A stretch of 7,361 nucleotides of DNA from an archaeon (GTDB taxonomy: Archaea > Nanobdellota > Nanobdellia > Pacearchaeales > GW2011-AR1): the NCBI GenBank assembly GCA_027348755.1, contig DAIEOU010000019.1, positions 1 through 7,361 on the forward strand. The letters are read 5' to 3'. Both the position numbers and the translations under genes were made by a program. The notes beneath the pieces are model-generated. The model had not been told where the DNA came from and made no database searches. It worked only from the letters and a program-made list of their open reading frames with translations. Within the stretch, counting starts at the first letter, position 1, and the number at the start of each line of letters is the position of its first letter. Of the stretch, positions 1-5,279 are shown piece after piece.

Positions 1-111
1 GATGTTAGTGAGAAAGATGCTATTGAAATTCCAAACATGAGCATGGAAGAGGGAGCCCAGTACATATTCGGGAAAGTTCTTCCTGCGATGAGAGAGTTCT
101 CTGGAACATAA
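1..111 (+). CDS. C-terminal end of an unidentified protein (5' truncated by window)
   Basis: Frame 1 is open from the first base and ends at a TAA at 109-111, giving 36 residues that finish ...KVLPAMREFSGT. The piece is mixed polar and hydrophobic and looks like the closing helix of a soluble protein, with no membrane segment or cysteine. I do not recognise the family, and 36 residues are too few to name a function. It converges on the minus-strand gene ending at 135, leaving 23 bp between the two stops, so the two transcripts probably terminate against each other. Support for it being coding is the open frame plus a stop at a sensible place next to a convergent gene; confidence is only moderate because of its length. 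Confidence 0.5.
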   Translation, partial: DVSEKDAIEIPNMSMEEGAQYIFGKVLPAMREFSGT

Positions 112-134
112 TAGACAAGAGAATTAAATTATTT

Positions 135-1307
135 TTATGCAAACGAAAAGTTTTCTTTGTGCCCATCTATATGAACAGTGTCAGGGTATTGTAGATTGAA
201 TACCTTAAGACTCTCCAAAGCGTGTTGGGCTGCGTGTTTATTTTGTGGTACCACGTATACTAAACCTGAAGCCAACTGGGATGGAATAAGCTCAAATCTT
301 CTATCCATCTCAACTAAATTCTTGCTATTGCCTAACTGGCTGTAAGAAGTAGAGTTTTCAGAGAGAAGATATCGCCCAAATTCGTCTCTAGATCCTTCTG
401 CTCCTCCAACAAGTCCGATTTCTATAGATTTTCCTACTGCATTTAGGGCGCGATTCAAAATAATTGCTTTTCTCACTTCAAAATCACCTGATTTAACTAT
501 AGCGCCTAATTCATCCCTAATTTTTCTTGATGCAGTAATCCGATCCATAGTTCTTTTCCAGTAACTATTTTGATAAAAATTTTTCTCCCCTTTAGATGCG
601 CAATAATCCTCTGCTTTCTGCCTTGCAGCAAGTTCCTCAACGAATGTAAGATGCTCTTCAATGTAACCTTTCTTTGTTAATAAACGAATCATAGCTAATA
701 CAGCAGCCCGACTTGTATCTTCAAAAAGTTCTGGAGGGGTAACATAATACTGTGATGGGAGAACGAAAGGTATACTGTTTCTTCTCAGCTCTAATTCCTT
801 TGCTTCCTGAGGGTAATACTTTGAAACTGCTTTCTCTCCAAGATAAATCGAGTGAATCCTGTCTGCAGTCATGGTAGAGACATACCTTCCTCCTGCAGGC
901 GAGAAAGTTCCCTCATTCCAATATTCATCAAATTGTATTCCTCCACAACTGAGGTTGACAAAATCTGATTTTCTGAACATTGCAGGATTCAGGTCTAAAA
1001 CAACAGACTCAAGCTTATGAGATATTTTATGCCTCTGCGGAAATACAGTGAATCCAGCCCTGCCCTCTCCGGCAACTCGTATCATACTATGGCTTTCTAA
1101 ATTGAATAAAGTTGAATTAGTACTTCTGCTACCAGAAATGAAATGCTCTTCCTGAACAGCACACAACATTCTGGGAGTCAAGGAGCTAACGAACCTTCGC
1201 AACTTATGACTCATTTTAGAGCTGTTTTTGACCTTTCCGGAAGACGTGAATTCTATTTGTCCGAGGTCTATATCGTCTTTGCCATTGTCATAAACTACCA
1301 GAGTCAT
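135..1307 (-). CDS. Hypothetical protein, 390 aa, no recognised family
   Basis: This is a long open frame on the minus strand. The frame could be extended to an ATG at 1403, but that lies inside the tRNA-Leu gene, so I take the next ATG, at 1307 (protein starts MTLVVYDNGKDD). A weak TATA-like element (minus strand ACTTATTA, 1331-1338) sits about 27 bp upstream of it, close to the spacing seen at other genes here. The protein appears soluble: no signal peptide and no convincing membrane segment. The N-terminal half is rich in beta-type patterns and glycine, the middle (about residues 165-290) is charged and probably helical, and the C-terminus ends HKENFSFA. Three cysteines are scattered and no metal or nucleotide-binding motif stands out. 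It has no visible operon partner; a T6 run after the tRNA should separate it from that gene. Function unknown. Confidence 0.8.
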   Translation of the reverse strand: MTLVVYDNGKDDIDLGQIEFTSSGKVKNSSKMSHKLRRFVSSLTPRMLCAVQEEHFISGSRSTNSTLFNLESHSMIRVAGEGRAGFTVFPQRHKISHKLESVVLDLNPAMFRKSDFVNLSCGGIQFDEYWNEGTFSPAGGRYVSTMTADRIHSIYLGEKAVSKYYPQEAKELELRRNSIPFVLPSQYYVTPPELFEDTSRAAVLAMIRLLTKKGYIEEHLTFVEELAARQKAEDYCASKGEKNFYQNSYWKRTMDRITASRKIRDELGAIVKSGDFEVRKAIILNRALNAVGKSIEIGLVGGAEGSRDEFGRYLLSENSTSYSQLGNSKNLVEMDRRFELIPSQLASGLVYVVPQNKHAAQHALESLKVFNLQYPDTVHIDGHKENFSFA

Positions 1308-1364
1308 CAATCCGAGTCTAGTTTGACGATTAATAAGTATTTGTGTCTTGTAAAATATGCTAAG

Positions 1365-1370
1365 AAAAAA
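1365..1370 (-). terminator. T6 terminator just downstream of tRNA-Leu
   Basis: Read on the minus strand, the tRNA 3' end is followed after one base by TTTTTTCTTA. Runs of T alone are enough to terminate archaeal RNA polymerase, so this is the likely end of the tRNA transcript. It also argues that the 390-aa gene downstream needs its own promoter. Confidence 0.55.
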
Positions 1371-1371
1371 T

Positions 1372-1454
1372 GCGGGAGGTAGGATTCGAACCTGCGCAAG
1401 CACTAAGCTACTGCCACCTCAAGGCAGCCCGTTTGACCACTCCGGCACTCCCGC
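1372..1454 (-). tRNA. tRNA-Leu (anticodon GAG)
   Basis: The minus strand folds as a class II tRNA of 83 nt. The acceptor stem is GCGGGAG pairing with CTCCCGC (7 bp). The D arm is CCG...CGG with GG in the loop. The anticodon stem CTGCC/GGCAG closes the loop TTGAGGT, giving anticodon GAG (bases 1418-1420 on the plus strand), which reads CUC and CUU leucine codons. The variable arm is long (15 nt, a 3-bp AGC/GCT stem with loop TTAGT), as expected for tRNA-Leu. The T arm is GCAGG-TTCGAAT-CCTAC, with one C-A mismatch in the second pair. CCA is not encoded and there is no intron. A TATA box lies about 27 bp upstream of G1, so the primary transcript should have almost no 5' leader. Confidence 0.96.
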
Positions 1455-1477
1455 TTAAAACTCTGACAGAATGAATG

Positions 1478-1485
1478 TTTTTAAA
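1478..1485 (-). promoter_or_regulatory. TATA box (box A) of tRNA-Leu
   Basis: The minus strand reads TTTAAAAA, centred 27.5 bp upstream of the first base of mature tRNA-Leu. It overlaps the stop codon of the 125-aa gene upstream (TAA at 1481-1483), so the spacer is as short as it can be. At genes in this window whose ATG seems to be the transcription start, the same distance is about 25.5 bp, so the tRNA start is predicted at -2 to +1. Confidence 0.65.
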
Positions 1486-1858
1486 GATTGTTGGAAGTGT
1501 TTTTAGAACTTCTTTTCATTGAATCCAAAGAAATGCGTGCGTTTGCTGATAAATATGCTCTTGCTGAAGCAAGCCCTGCAGCGATTGCCATATATGCTTC
1601 CCTACTTCCTGGAGAATAATATCCCGGATCGAGTCTGTTACCTATCATTACTGCTGCAGATGCCGCATACACTATGTAAGTCATAGTATCAAGAACCTTA
1701 TATCCTAACATATCGTCAGAAGAAGGATAATCAAGACCTTCTTTAAGGTCGGCTCTTTTTAGGCCTTCTTTTCTCTCCTCTTTCATGCTAAGAGTTATAG
1801 GAAATGCTATGCCTGATAATGCTGAACCTACAACAGAAAGTTTGTCTCTTAAACTCAT
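1481..1858 (-). CDS. Small hypothetical protein with hydrophobic segments, 125 aa
   Basis: I do not recognise this family. Three moderately hydrophobic, alanine-rich stretches are visible, at about residues 8-23, 60-73 and 87-104. They are separated by a charged loop rich in Lys, Glu and Asp (residues 25-50) and a YYSPGSRE turn, so the protein may be a small membrane or membrane-associated protein, although the segments are short and weak. The C-terminus is polar and rich in serine and asparagine. The ATG at 1858 is supported by a TATA box centred 25.5 bp upstream, which predicts a leaderless mRNA. The gene is probably monocistronic; its stop codon lies within the TATA box of the tRNA gene downstream. 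Confidence 0.75.
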   Translation of the reverse strand: MSLRDKLSVVGSALSGIAFPITLSMKEERKEGLKRADLKEGLDYPSSDDMLGYKVLDTMTYIVYAASAAVMIGNRLDPGYYSPGSREAYMAIAAGLASARAYLSANARISLDSMKRSSKNTSNNL

Positions 1859-1879
1859 ATAAATTCTCTACAAAATGGG

Positions 1880-1887
1880 TATAAAAA
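1880..1887 (-). promoter_or_regulatory. TATA box of the 125-aa gene
   Basis: The minus strand reads TTTTTATA, centred 25.5 bp before the ATG at 1858. It lies 5 bp past the stop codon of the DUF5652-like gene, so the 34-bp intergenic spacer is nearly all promoter. The predicted transcription start coincides with the start codon. Confidence 0.65.
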
Positions 1888-1892
1888 TATTC

Positions 1893-2156
1893 CTACTTCC
1901 TTCTCTTTGACTTTAAGTTCGTTGACTTTAGTTTCTTATCCTTCTGGAACCATAGAAGATATACTATCGGAAGAATACCTGCAGTGTTGAAGATGAAAAT
2001 GAAAATGAACCAGACTAACTGGCGCTGAGTTCCAGACTTCCAGAGGCCTACAGCTTTCCATGCTGCATCCCATAAAGCTAGTATGACAAAGAAGAACATT
2101 GCGGCCGCACTTATTCCAAGACCTGGATAACCCATCCCGTATATGAAGTTGTACAT
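1893..2156 (-). CDS. Two-TM small membrane protein, DUF5652-like
   Basis: The 87-aa protein has two clear transmembrane segments (about residues 12-35 and 47-69) joined by a short loop WKAVGLWKSGTQRQLVWF, and a very basic tail (KDKKLKSTNLKSKRRK). The pattern of a tryptophan/lysine-rich hinge (LWDAAWKAVGLWK), then WF, then an NTAGILPIVYLLWF second helix matches what I remember of the DUF5652 family, uncharacterised small membrane proteins common in DPANN archaea and CPR bacteria. The positive-inside rule suggests a cytosolic hinge or tail. The ATG at 2156 is supported by a perfect TTTATATA box 25.5 bp upstream. Its neighbours are other small orphans and give no clue to function. The family assignment is from memory of the motif, not from a search. 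Confidence 0.82.
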   Translation of the reverse strand: MYNFIYGMGYPGLGISAAAMFFFVILALWDAAWKAVGLWKSGTQRQLVWFIFIFIFNTAGILPIVYLLWFQKDKKLKSTNLKSKRRK

Positions 2157-2177
2157 ATCAGTTCAAGAAAAATGAAG

Positions 2178-2185
2178 TATATAAA
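2178..2185 (-). promoter_or_regulatory. TATA box of the DUF5652-like gene
   Basis: The minus strand reads TTTATATA, an exact archaeal box A, centred 25.5 bp before the ATG at 2156. The predicted start of transcription is the A of the ATG. The whole spacer to the upstream gene is only 37 bp. Confidence 0.75.
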
Positions 2186-2193
2186 TTATATCC

Positions 2194-2391
2194 CTAATCA
2201 AGAACTGTTATTTTGTCTGAGAAAATATTGACTACTCTCGTGGCTATACCAGTTATTTTCATCTTTCTTCCCGAACTTGTTTCCACTTGTCTGCGAATCT
2301 CATCAATGGGAGTATTGCGAAGATAGTTTGCTGAGAGCCCTGTAAGATATTCTATGGACGATTCGAGCCCTCTAAGGTCATAGTCATGCAT
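2194..2391 (-). CDS. Small hypothetical protein, 65 aa
   Basis: This is a soluble 65-residue protein with no cysteines and no membrane segment. The first two-thirds look helical (LESSIEYLTGLSANYLRN, then PIDEIRRQVETSSG). The end looks like two beta strands (KMKITGIATRVVN and DKITVLD). I do not recognise the family. The ATG at 2391 is supported by a TATA-like ATTTTAAG centred 25.5 bp upstream, in the 41-bp gap after rpoD. It may instead be read through from rpoD, but the promoter spacing argues for its own start. The short length makes this call less certain than its neighbours. Confidence 0.62.
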   Translation of the reverse strand: MHDYDLRGLESSIEYLTGLSANYLRNTPIDEIRRQVETSSGRKMKITGIATRVVNIFSDKITVLD

Positions 2392-2412
2392 GAATAATAC
2401 AGTAGAGAGTAG

Positions 2413-2420
2413 CTTAAAAT
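2413..2420 (-). promoter_or_regulatory. TATA-like box of the 65-aa gene
   Basis: The minus strand reads ATTTTAAG, centred 25.5 bp before the ATG at 2391 and located in the spacer after the rpoD stop codon. The match to box A is moderate; the main support is the spacing shared with other genes here. Confidence 0.5.
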
Positions 2421-2432
2421 TGTATCGAAAGA

Positions 2433-3128
2433 TTACTTGAGAGCCTTAACTGCCTCGTCGAGGTTGTCTCCGAGAGCTTCTATTGCCTTTAGGAATATAT
2501 CCTTAGCATCCATGCTTCCGTAAGACTCAACAACGAAAACTATTTCAGATGTGTTTTTTACAGCATCAGAGTTTATGGCATTTATGGCATCAACCTCTGC
2601 CTCTCTCAAGTCGCAGAACCACTTGCTTCCTTTTTTCTCTGCCTTGAATAGGCCGTGACCTGCTGAAACTATTTTGTCTATTTCAGGGCTACTTGAAATT
2701 TCTAGGACATGCCTGTAATAACAGAGTCCAGGAGTATGCTTTGCATGCTTTATTCCAACTCCAAGTTTTGCTTTTGCAACAAGTTCTATCTTTTGACCCT
2801 CTCCTAGAAGAGTAAGAGGAATTCCGTCGAAAACGACATCTGCATTTCCCTTTAAGTCGCCTGAATAAACAGTAGCTGGACCTGACTTGCTTAGCTTAAG
2901 TTCTATCTCAGTCTTTCCAGACATTGACTTCTCAGTCTTTAGAGGAACTAGACCAAGTCTATGGGAAAGCATTTCATCATATAGAGCAGAATCATTCTTG
3001 TATATCTCTACCTCATCTATTGCAAGAGTAGGAACTTCGGATATGCTTCTTCTTAATGAATTTGCAAGAGATTCTGAAATATCTAGGCGCATAACAAGTT
3101 TCTCAGGAGTTTTTGTGATTACTTCCAT
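2433..3128 (-). CDS. rpoD: DNA-directed RNA polymerase subunit D (Rpo3)
   Basis: Archaeal counterpart of bacterial alpha and eukaryotic Rpb3/AC40; it pairs with subunit L and scaffolds polymerase assembly. The N-terminal dimerisation signature is clear at residues 19-64: ESLANSLRRSISEVPTLAIDEV, then MLSHRLGLVPL. The insert domain follows from about residue 65, including AKAKLGVGIKHAKHTPG (118-134), and the second half of the dimerisation domain runs to the end (SEIVFVVESYGSMDAKDIFLKAIEAL). At 231 aa it is shorter than archaeal Rpo3 proteins that carry an Fe-S domain: only two cysteines remain (136 and 172) and there is no four-cysteine cluster, so no Fe-S centre is expected. The gene follows S11, its usual neighbour, but after a 32-bp gap containing a TATA box, so it can be transcribed separately. 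rpl18e, rpl13 and rps9, which usually follow it, are absent here. Confidence 0.97.
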   Translation of the reverse strand: MEVITKTPEKLVMRLDISESLANSLRRSISEVPTLAIDEVEIYKNDSALYDEMLSHRLGLVPLKTEKSMSGKTEIELKLSKSGPATVYSGDLKGNADVVFDGIPLTLLGEGQKIELVAKAKLGVGIKHAKHTPGLCYYRHVLEISSSPEIDKIVSAGHGLFKAEKKGSKWFCDLREAEVDAINAINSDAVKNTSEIVFVVESYGSMDAKDIFLKAIEALGDNLDEAVKALK

Positions 3129-3149
3129 TTTAGTATAAAGAAAAAGTGT

Positions 3150-3157
3150 CTTTTAAA
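3150..3157 (-). promoter_or_regulatory. TATA box of rpoD
   Basis: The minus strand reads TTTAAAAG, centred 25.5 bp before the rpoD ATG and placed just after the rps11 stop. It predicts a leaderless rpoD transcript in addition to any read-through from the ribosomal operon. Confidence 0.6.
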
Positions 3158-3160
3158 CTT

Positions 3161-3673
3161 TTAGACTCTTCTTCCTCTCTTACCTCCCTTCTTCTTAGGT
3201 CCGCCACGTGGAACACGAGTTGTGTCCAAGATGCTTATTACTCTAAATCCTTCCTTGCTTAAGCTCTTAACGGCTGCATGTGCTCCTGGACCGCTTCCAG
3301 TGCCTCCAGTTTCTCCTCTCATTCTAACATATAGCGCATTGATTCCCAAATCCTTAGCTCTCTCAGCAGCTTTCTTTGCAACGAACATTGCAACTGTAGG
3401 GTTTGACTTTAATCTGTCGTGCTTTGTCACCATTCCTCCAGTTATTCTAGAAATTGTATTTCCTGCAAGGTCAGTTATGTGAACGAATGTATTGTTTCTA
3501 GAAGCGTAAACATATGCTATTCCAGCTCTCTCTTCCTTTGCTTCTGTCTGAGGAGCTTCTGCGTTTGCTTCAGCTATAAGTTTCTCTTCAGGAGCAACTT
3601 TCTTCTGCTCATCCTGAGATTTATTGTCCTTTCTTTCTTCTATTTCTGATTCTTTGTTTTCTTTCTGTTTCAT
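3161..3673 (-). CDS. rps11: Small-subunit ribosomal protein S11 (uS11) with N-terminal extension
   Basis: uS11 sits on the platform of the 30S subunit near the mRNA exit. The conserved domain runs from about residue 50 to 170: GIAYVYASRNNTFVHITDLAG, ISRITGGM, RMRGETGGTGSGPGAHAA and the basic end RGGPKKKGGKRGRRV. Archaeal S11 is usually about 130 aa. This one is 170 aa because of a 49-residue N-terminal extension made almost entirely of Lys, Glu, Gln, Asp, Asn and Ala. The start is well supported: the ATG overlaps the S4 stop codon (ATGA), and a GGAGG lies 7 nt upstream inside the S4 tail, so the extension is translated and not a mis-called start. S4 and S11 are therefore translationally coupled. 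Confidence 0.97.
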   Translation of the reverse strand: MKQKENKESEIEERKDNKSQDEQKKVAPEEKLIAEANAEAPQTEAKEERAGIAYVYASRNNTFVHITDLAGNTISRITGGMVTKHDRLKSNPTVAMFVAKKAAERAKDLGINALYVRMRGETGGTGSGPGAHAAVKSLSKEGFRVISILDTTRVPRGGPKKKGGKRGRRV

Positions 3674-4194
3674 TCTGTATCCTCCGATGATTCTTCTGAT
3701 GAGTCTGATGAGTCTGATGATTCTTCTTCAGCTGACTTTCTTGGAACAAGCTTCTGGGATGAAGTTATGTTTCCCTCTTCTGCAAGTGAAACAATGTATC
3801 CTGGGATGTTAACAATCTTTCCATTTATCTTTATTTTCTTATGAACAACCATTTGTCTTGCCTGCTGCACAGTATATGCTAACTGCTTTCCTGCAACTAT
3901 TGTTGGAAGGCGCCTCTTTAGAATGTCTTCAACTTGTAAAGCAAGAACATCAGATATTGTACCTGCCTTGAATCCAAGTGCACTTAGCTTTCCTAAGAAA
4001 ACTGCCTGTTCTGACTCAGGAGCCTTGGCGAGAGCCATTGCTCTTGTTCTGTAATAGTTTATCTTTGCAAGAGCTTTCCAGACTTCTCTCTTATTCTTAA
4101 GTCCATATATTTTCAAGAGTTTGTTCTCTTCTTCTATACGAGTCTTCTGATAAAGCTTCTTTGGCCTGCTGAACATTTTTCTCTTTCGTATCAT
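3670..4194 (-). CDS. rps4: Small-subunit ribosomal protein S4 (uS4) with acidic Ser-rich C-terminal tail
   Basis: uS4 is a primary 16S rRNA binding protein that starts 30S assembly. The archaeal N-terminus is present (KTRIEEENKLLKIYGLKNKREVWK, residues 17-40). The S4 RNA-binding domain lies at about 91-150 (ILKRRLPTIVAGKQ, then TVQQARQMVVHKKIKINGK, then IPGYIVSL). After PRK at 151-153 comes an unusual 21-residue tail, SAEEESSDSSDSSEESSEDTE, strongly acidic and rich in Ser, with many S-x-x-E/D sites of the casein kinase II type. The tail is encoded partly by a 9-bp tandem repeat. The gene starts 1 nt after the S13 stop (TAA-A-ATG) with GGAGG 12 nt upstream, and overlaps rps11 by 4 bp. Confidence 0.97.
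   Translation of the reverse strand: MIRKRKMFSRPKKLYQKTRIEEENKLLKIYGLKNKREVWKALAKINYYRTRAMALAKAPESEQAVFLGKLSALGFKAGTISDVLALQVEDILKRRLPTIVAGKQLAYTVQQARQMVVHKKIKINGKIVNIPGYIVSLAEEGNITSSQKLVPRKSAEEESSDSSDSSEESSEDTE
3681..3685 (-). promoter_or_regulatory. Shine-Dalgarno site for rps11 inside the S4 tail
   Basis: The minus strand reads GGAGGATACAGAATGA: GGAGG, a 7-nt spacer, then the S11 ATG. The motif is made by the S4 tail codons TCG GAG GAT, whereas nearby Ser, Glu and Asp codons in the tail are TCA, GAA and GAC. It fixes the start of S11 with its long N-terminal extension. Confidence 0.8.
3695..3721 (-). repeat. 9-bp tandem repeat encoding Ser-Ser-Asp units
   Basis: On the plus strand the unit TCTGATGAG occurs three times in a row, the last with one mismatch (TCTGATGAT). 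In the S4 reading frame it encodes SSD/SSD/SSE in the acidic tail. It probably grew by slippage and stays in frame because its length is a multiple of three. Confidence 0.8.
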
Positions 4195-4195
4195 T

Positions 4196-4735
4196 TTACT
4201 TCTTTGCCTCCGTCTTCTTTTGAACTGTTACGGCAACACGACCTTTGCTTCTAAAGTGAGATCTTGTTCTCTGGCCTCTTACTGGAAGTTTGAGACTATG
4301 TCTTACACCGCGATATGATCTTATTTTCTTCATCTTCTTTATGTCCATGTCTCTTTGCATATCCAAGTCTGTTGTAAGAAGGTGTTTTGTCTGACCTGTT
4401 TCCTCGTCTGAACGTCTGTTTTTCATGAAGTCTGGTACTGGCATGTTTCTTAATGTGCCCTCTATCTTGGCTATCTCTTCCTTGCTTAAATCTGAAATCT
4501 TCTTTGCCCTGTTATATGCTAGCTTTAGAAGAACTGCATTAGAAATTGCCCAAGAAACTCCCTTTATTCTTGTAAGGCCTACATACAAATTCTTAGAACC
4601 TGGAATGTCATATCCAAATATTCTTACTAGAGTTTCAGAGCTATCAAATGTTTCTGGCTTCTTTGATGGCTTTGCCTCTGTTGCTGTCTTCTTCTCTTGT
4701 TTTTTCTCTGGTTGTTTGTTTTCTTTTTCTGCCAT
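4196..4735 (-). CDS. rps13: Small-subunit ribosomal protein S13 (uS13) with N-terminal extension
   Basis: uS13 lies at the head of the 30S subunit and contacts the large subunit and tRNA. The conserved archaeal domain begins near residue 35: LVRIFGYDIPGSKNL, then GLTRIKGVSWAISNAVL, the helix-two-turns-helix region, KKIRSYRGVRHSLKLPVRGQRTRSHFRSKGR, and a basic end. In front is a roughly 33-residue extension rich in Lys, Glu, Gln and Thr (MAEKENKQPEKKQEKK...). The next internal Met is far inside the domain, so the start at 4735 is favoured. It follows the DUF655 stop by two A residues (TAA-AA-ATG) without a Shine-Dalgarno site, which suggests re-initiation by terminating ribosomes. Confidence 0.97.
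   Translation of the reverse strand: MAEKENKQPEKKQEKKTATEAKPSKKPETFDSSETLVRIFGYDIPGSKNLYVGLTRIKGVSWAISNAVLLKLAYNRAKKISDLSKEEIAKIEGTLRNMPVPDFMKNRRSDEETGQTKHLLTTDLDMQRDMDIKKMKKIRSYRGVRHSLKLPVRGQRTRSHFRSKGRVAVTVQKKTEAKK
4207..4211 (-). promoter_or_regulatory. Probable Shine-Dalgarno site for rps4
   Basis: The minus strand has GGAGG inside the last codons of S13 (ACG GAG GCA), 12 nt before the S4 ATG. The spacer is longer than the 7-8 nt at rps11, rpoF and the DsbA-like gene, so it may act with stop-start coupling rather than alone. Confidence 0.45.
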
Positions 4736-4737
4736 TT

Positions 4738-5277
4738 TTACTTTACGAACAAATTGAAGCGCTGTCTTTCAAGCAACTCTTCGAGTATTCTCTTCTCTAT
4801 TGCCTTCTTTGGATCCGGAACGCTTGGCATCCTCGTCTTTATGTCCTCGAAGGACTCAAACGCCTTGTCTTCACGAATCTTAAGAAGCTCCTGTGTGTGC
4901 TTCTTCCCAAATCCTGGGAGAAGTTCAAGTTGGTGTAATCGAGTGTTCATTGCCTGAGCATTGTTAAAGAAATCGACAAATTTCTTTTCCTGCTCCGCAA
5001 CTAACTGTTCGACGAACTCTTGTAGTTGGATCTTTGCAGCTTCTGTCAACTTCTCTCGAGGCAATCGCCCTGAGATGAAGTATATCTTATCTCTTTTATC
5101 TGGGCCTATATAAACCTTCTCTTTCTGTGCAAGAGATATTCCTTTTCTTGGAACTAGCTCGAGGAGAGCAAGAGTTTTTTCACCTATAGCTTGAGCTACT
5201 GGATTCGTTTTTCCTGCCATAGGATAACCGTACGGCAAGTAGTCTAGTATAATTGCATATTCTTCTTTTTCTGTCAT
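4738..5277 (-). CDS. DUF655 family protein, helix-hairpin-helix, probable nucleic-acid binding
   Basis: This 179-aa protein has the length and landmarks of the archaeal DUF655 family, which is normally encoded next to L21e, RpoF and the rRNA methyltransferase KsgA and is presumed to act in RNA metabolism or ribosome biogenesis. The start EEYAIILDYLPYGYP is typical. A beta-rich, possibly OB-like part (about residues 35-70: LALLELVPRKG, then EKVYIGPDKRDKIYFISGRL) is followed by a helical stretch. A helix-hairpin-helix is visible at LELLPGFGKKHTQELLKIRE (117-136), with SFEDIKTRMPSVPDPKKAI after it. It starts 2 nt after the rpoF stop (TAA-AA-ATG) with no Shine-Dalgarno site. ksgA, the usual next gene, is replaced by rps13. 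The family is recognised; its biochemical role is not established to my knowledge. Confidence 0.9.
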   Translation of the reverse strand: MTEKEEYAIILDYLPYGYPMAGKTNPVAQAIGEKTLALLELVPRKGISLAQKEKVYIGPDKRDKIYFISGRLPREKLTEAAKIQLQEFVEQLVAEQEKKFVDFFNNAQAMNTRLHQLELLPGFGKKHTQELLKIREDKAFESFEDIKTRMPSVPDPKKAIEKRILEELLERQRFNLFVK

Positions 5278-5279
5278 TT

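Noticed and set aside
1143..1382. Plus-strand frame of 79 codons opposite the 390-aa gene.
   Set aside because: It lies antisense to a much longer frame and runs into the tRNA; no promoter or Shine-Dalgarno site was seen.
1308..1403. Longer start for the 390-aa gene (ATG at 1403).
   Set aside because: The extension runs through the last third of the tRNA-Leu gene and its T6 terminator, so the extra 32 residues are translated tRNA sequence.
3691..3730. Repeated TGATGA and CTGA on the plus strand, resembling C and D boxes of a C/D guide RNA.
   Set aside because: The pattern is a by-product of the 9-bp coding repeat in the S4 tail; C is found where the C box needs a purine, and there is no proper C-D-C'-D' spacing.
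3419..3812. Overlapping plus-strand frames rich in Ser, Phe, Leu and Cys.
   Set aside because: They are reverse complements of the Lys/Glu/Ser-rich tails of S11 and S4, which give long false frames.
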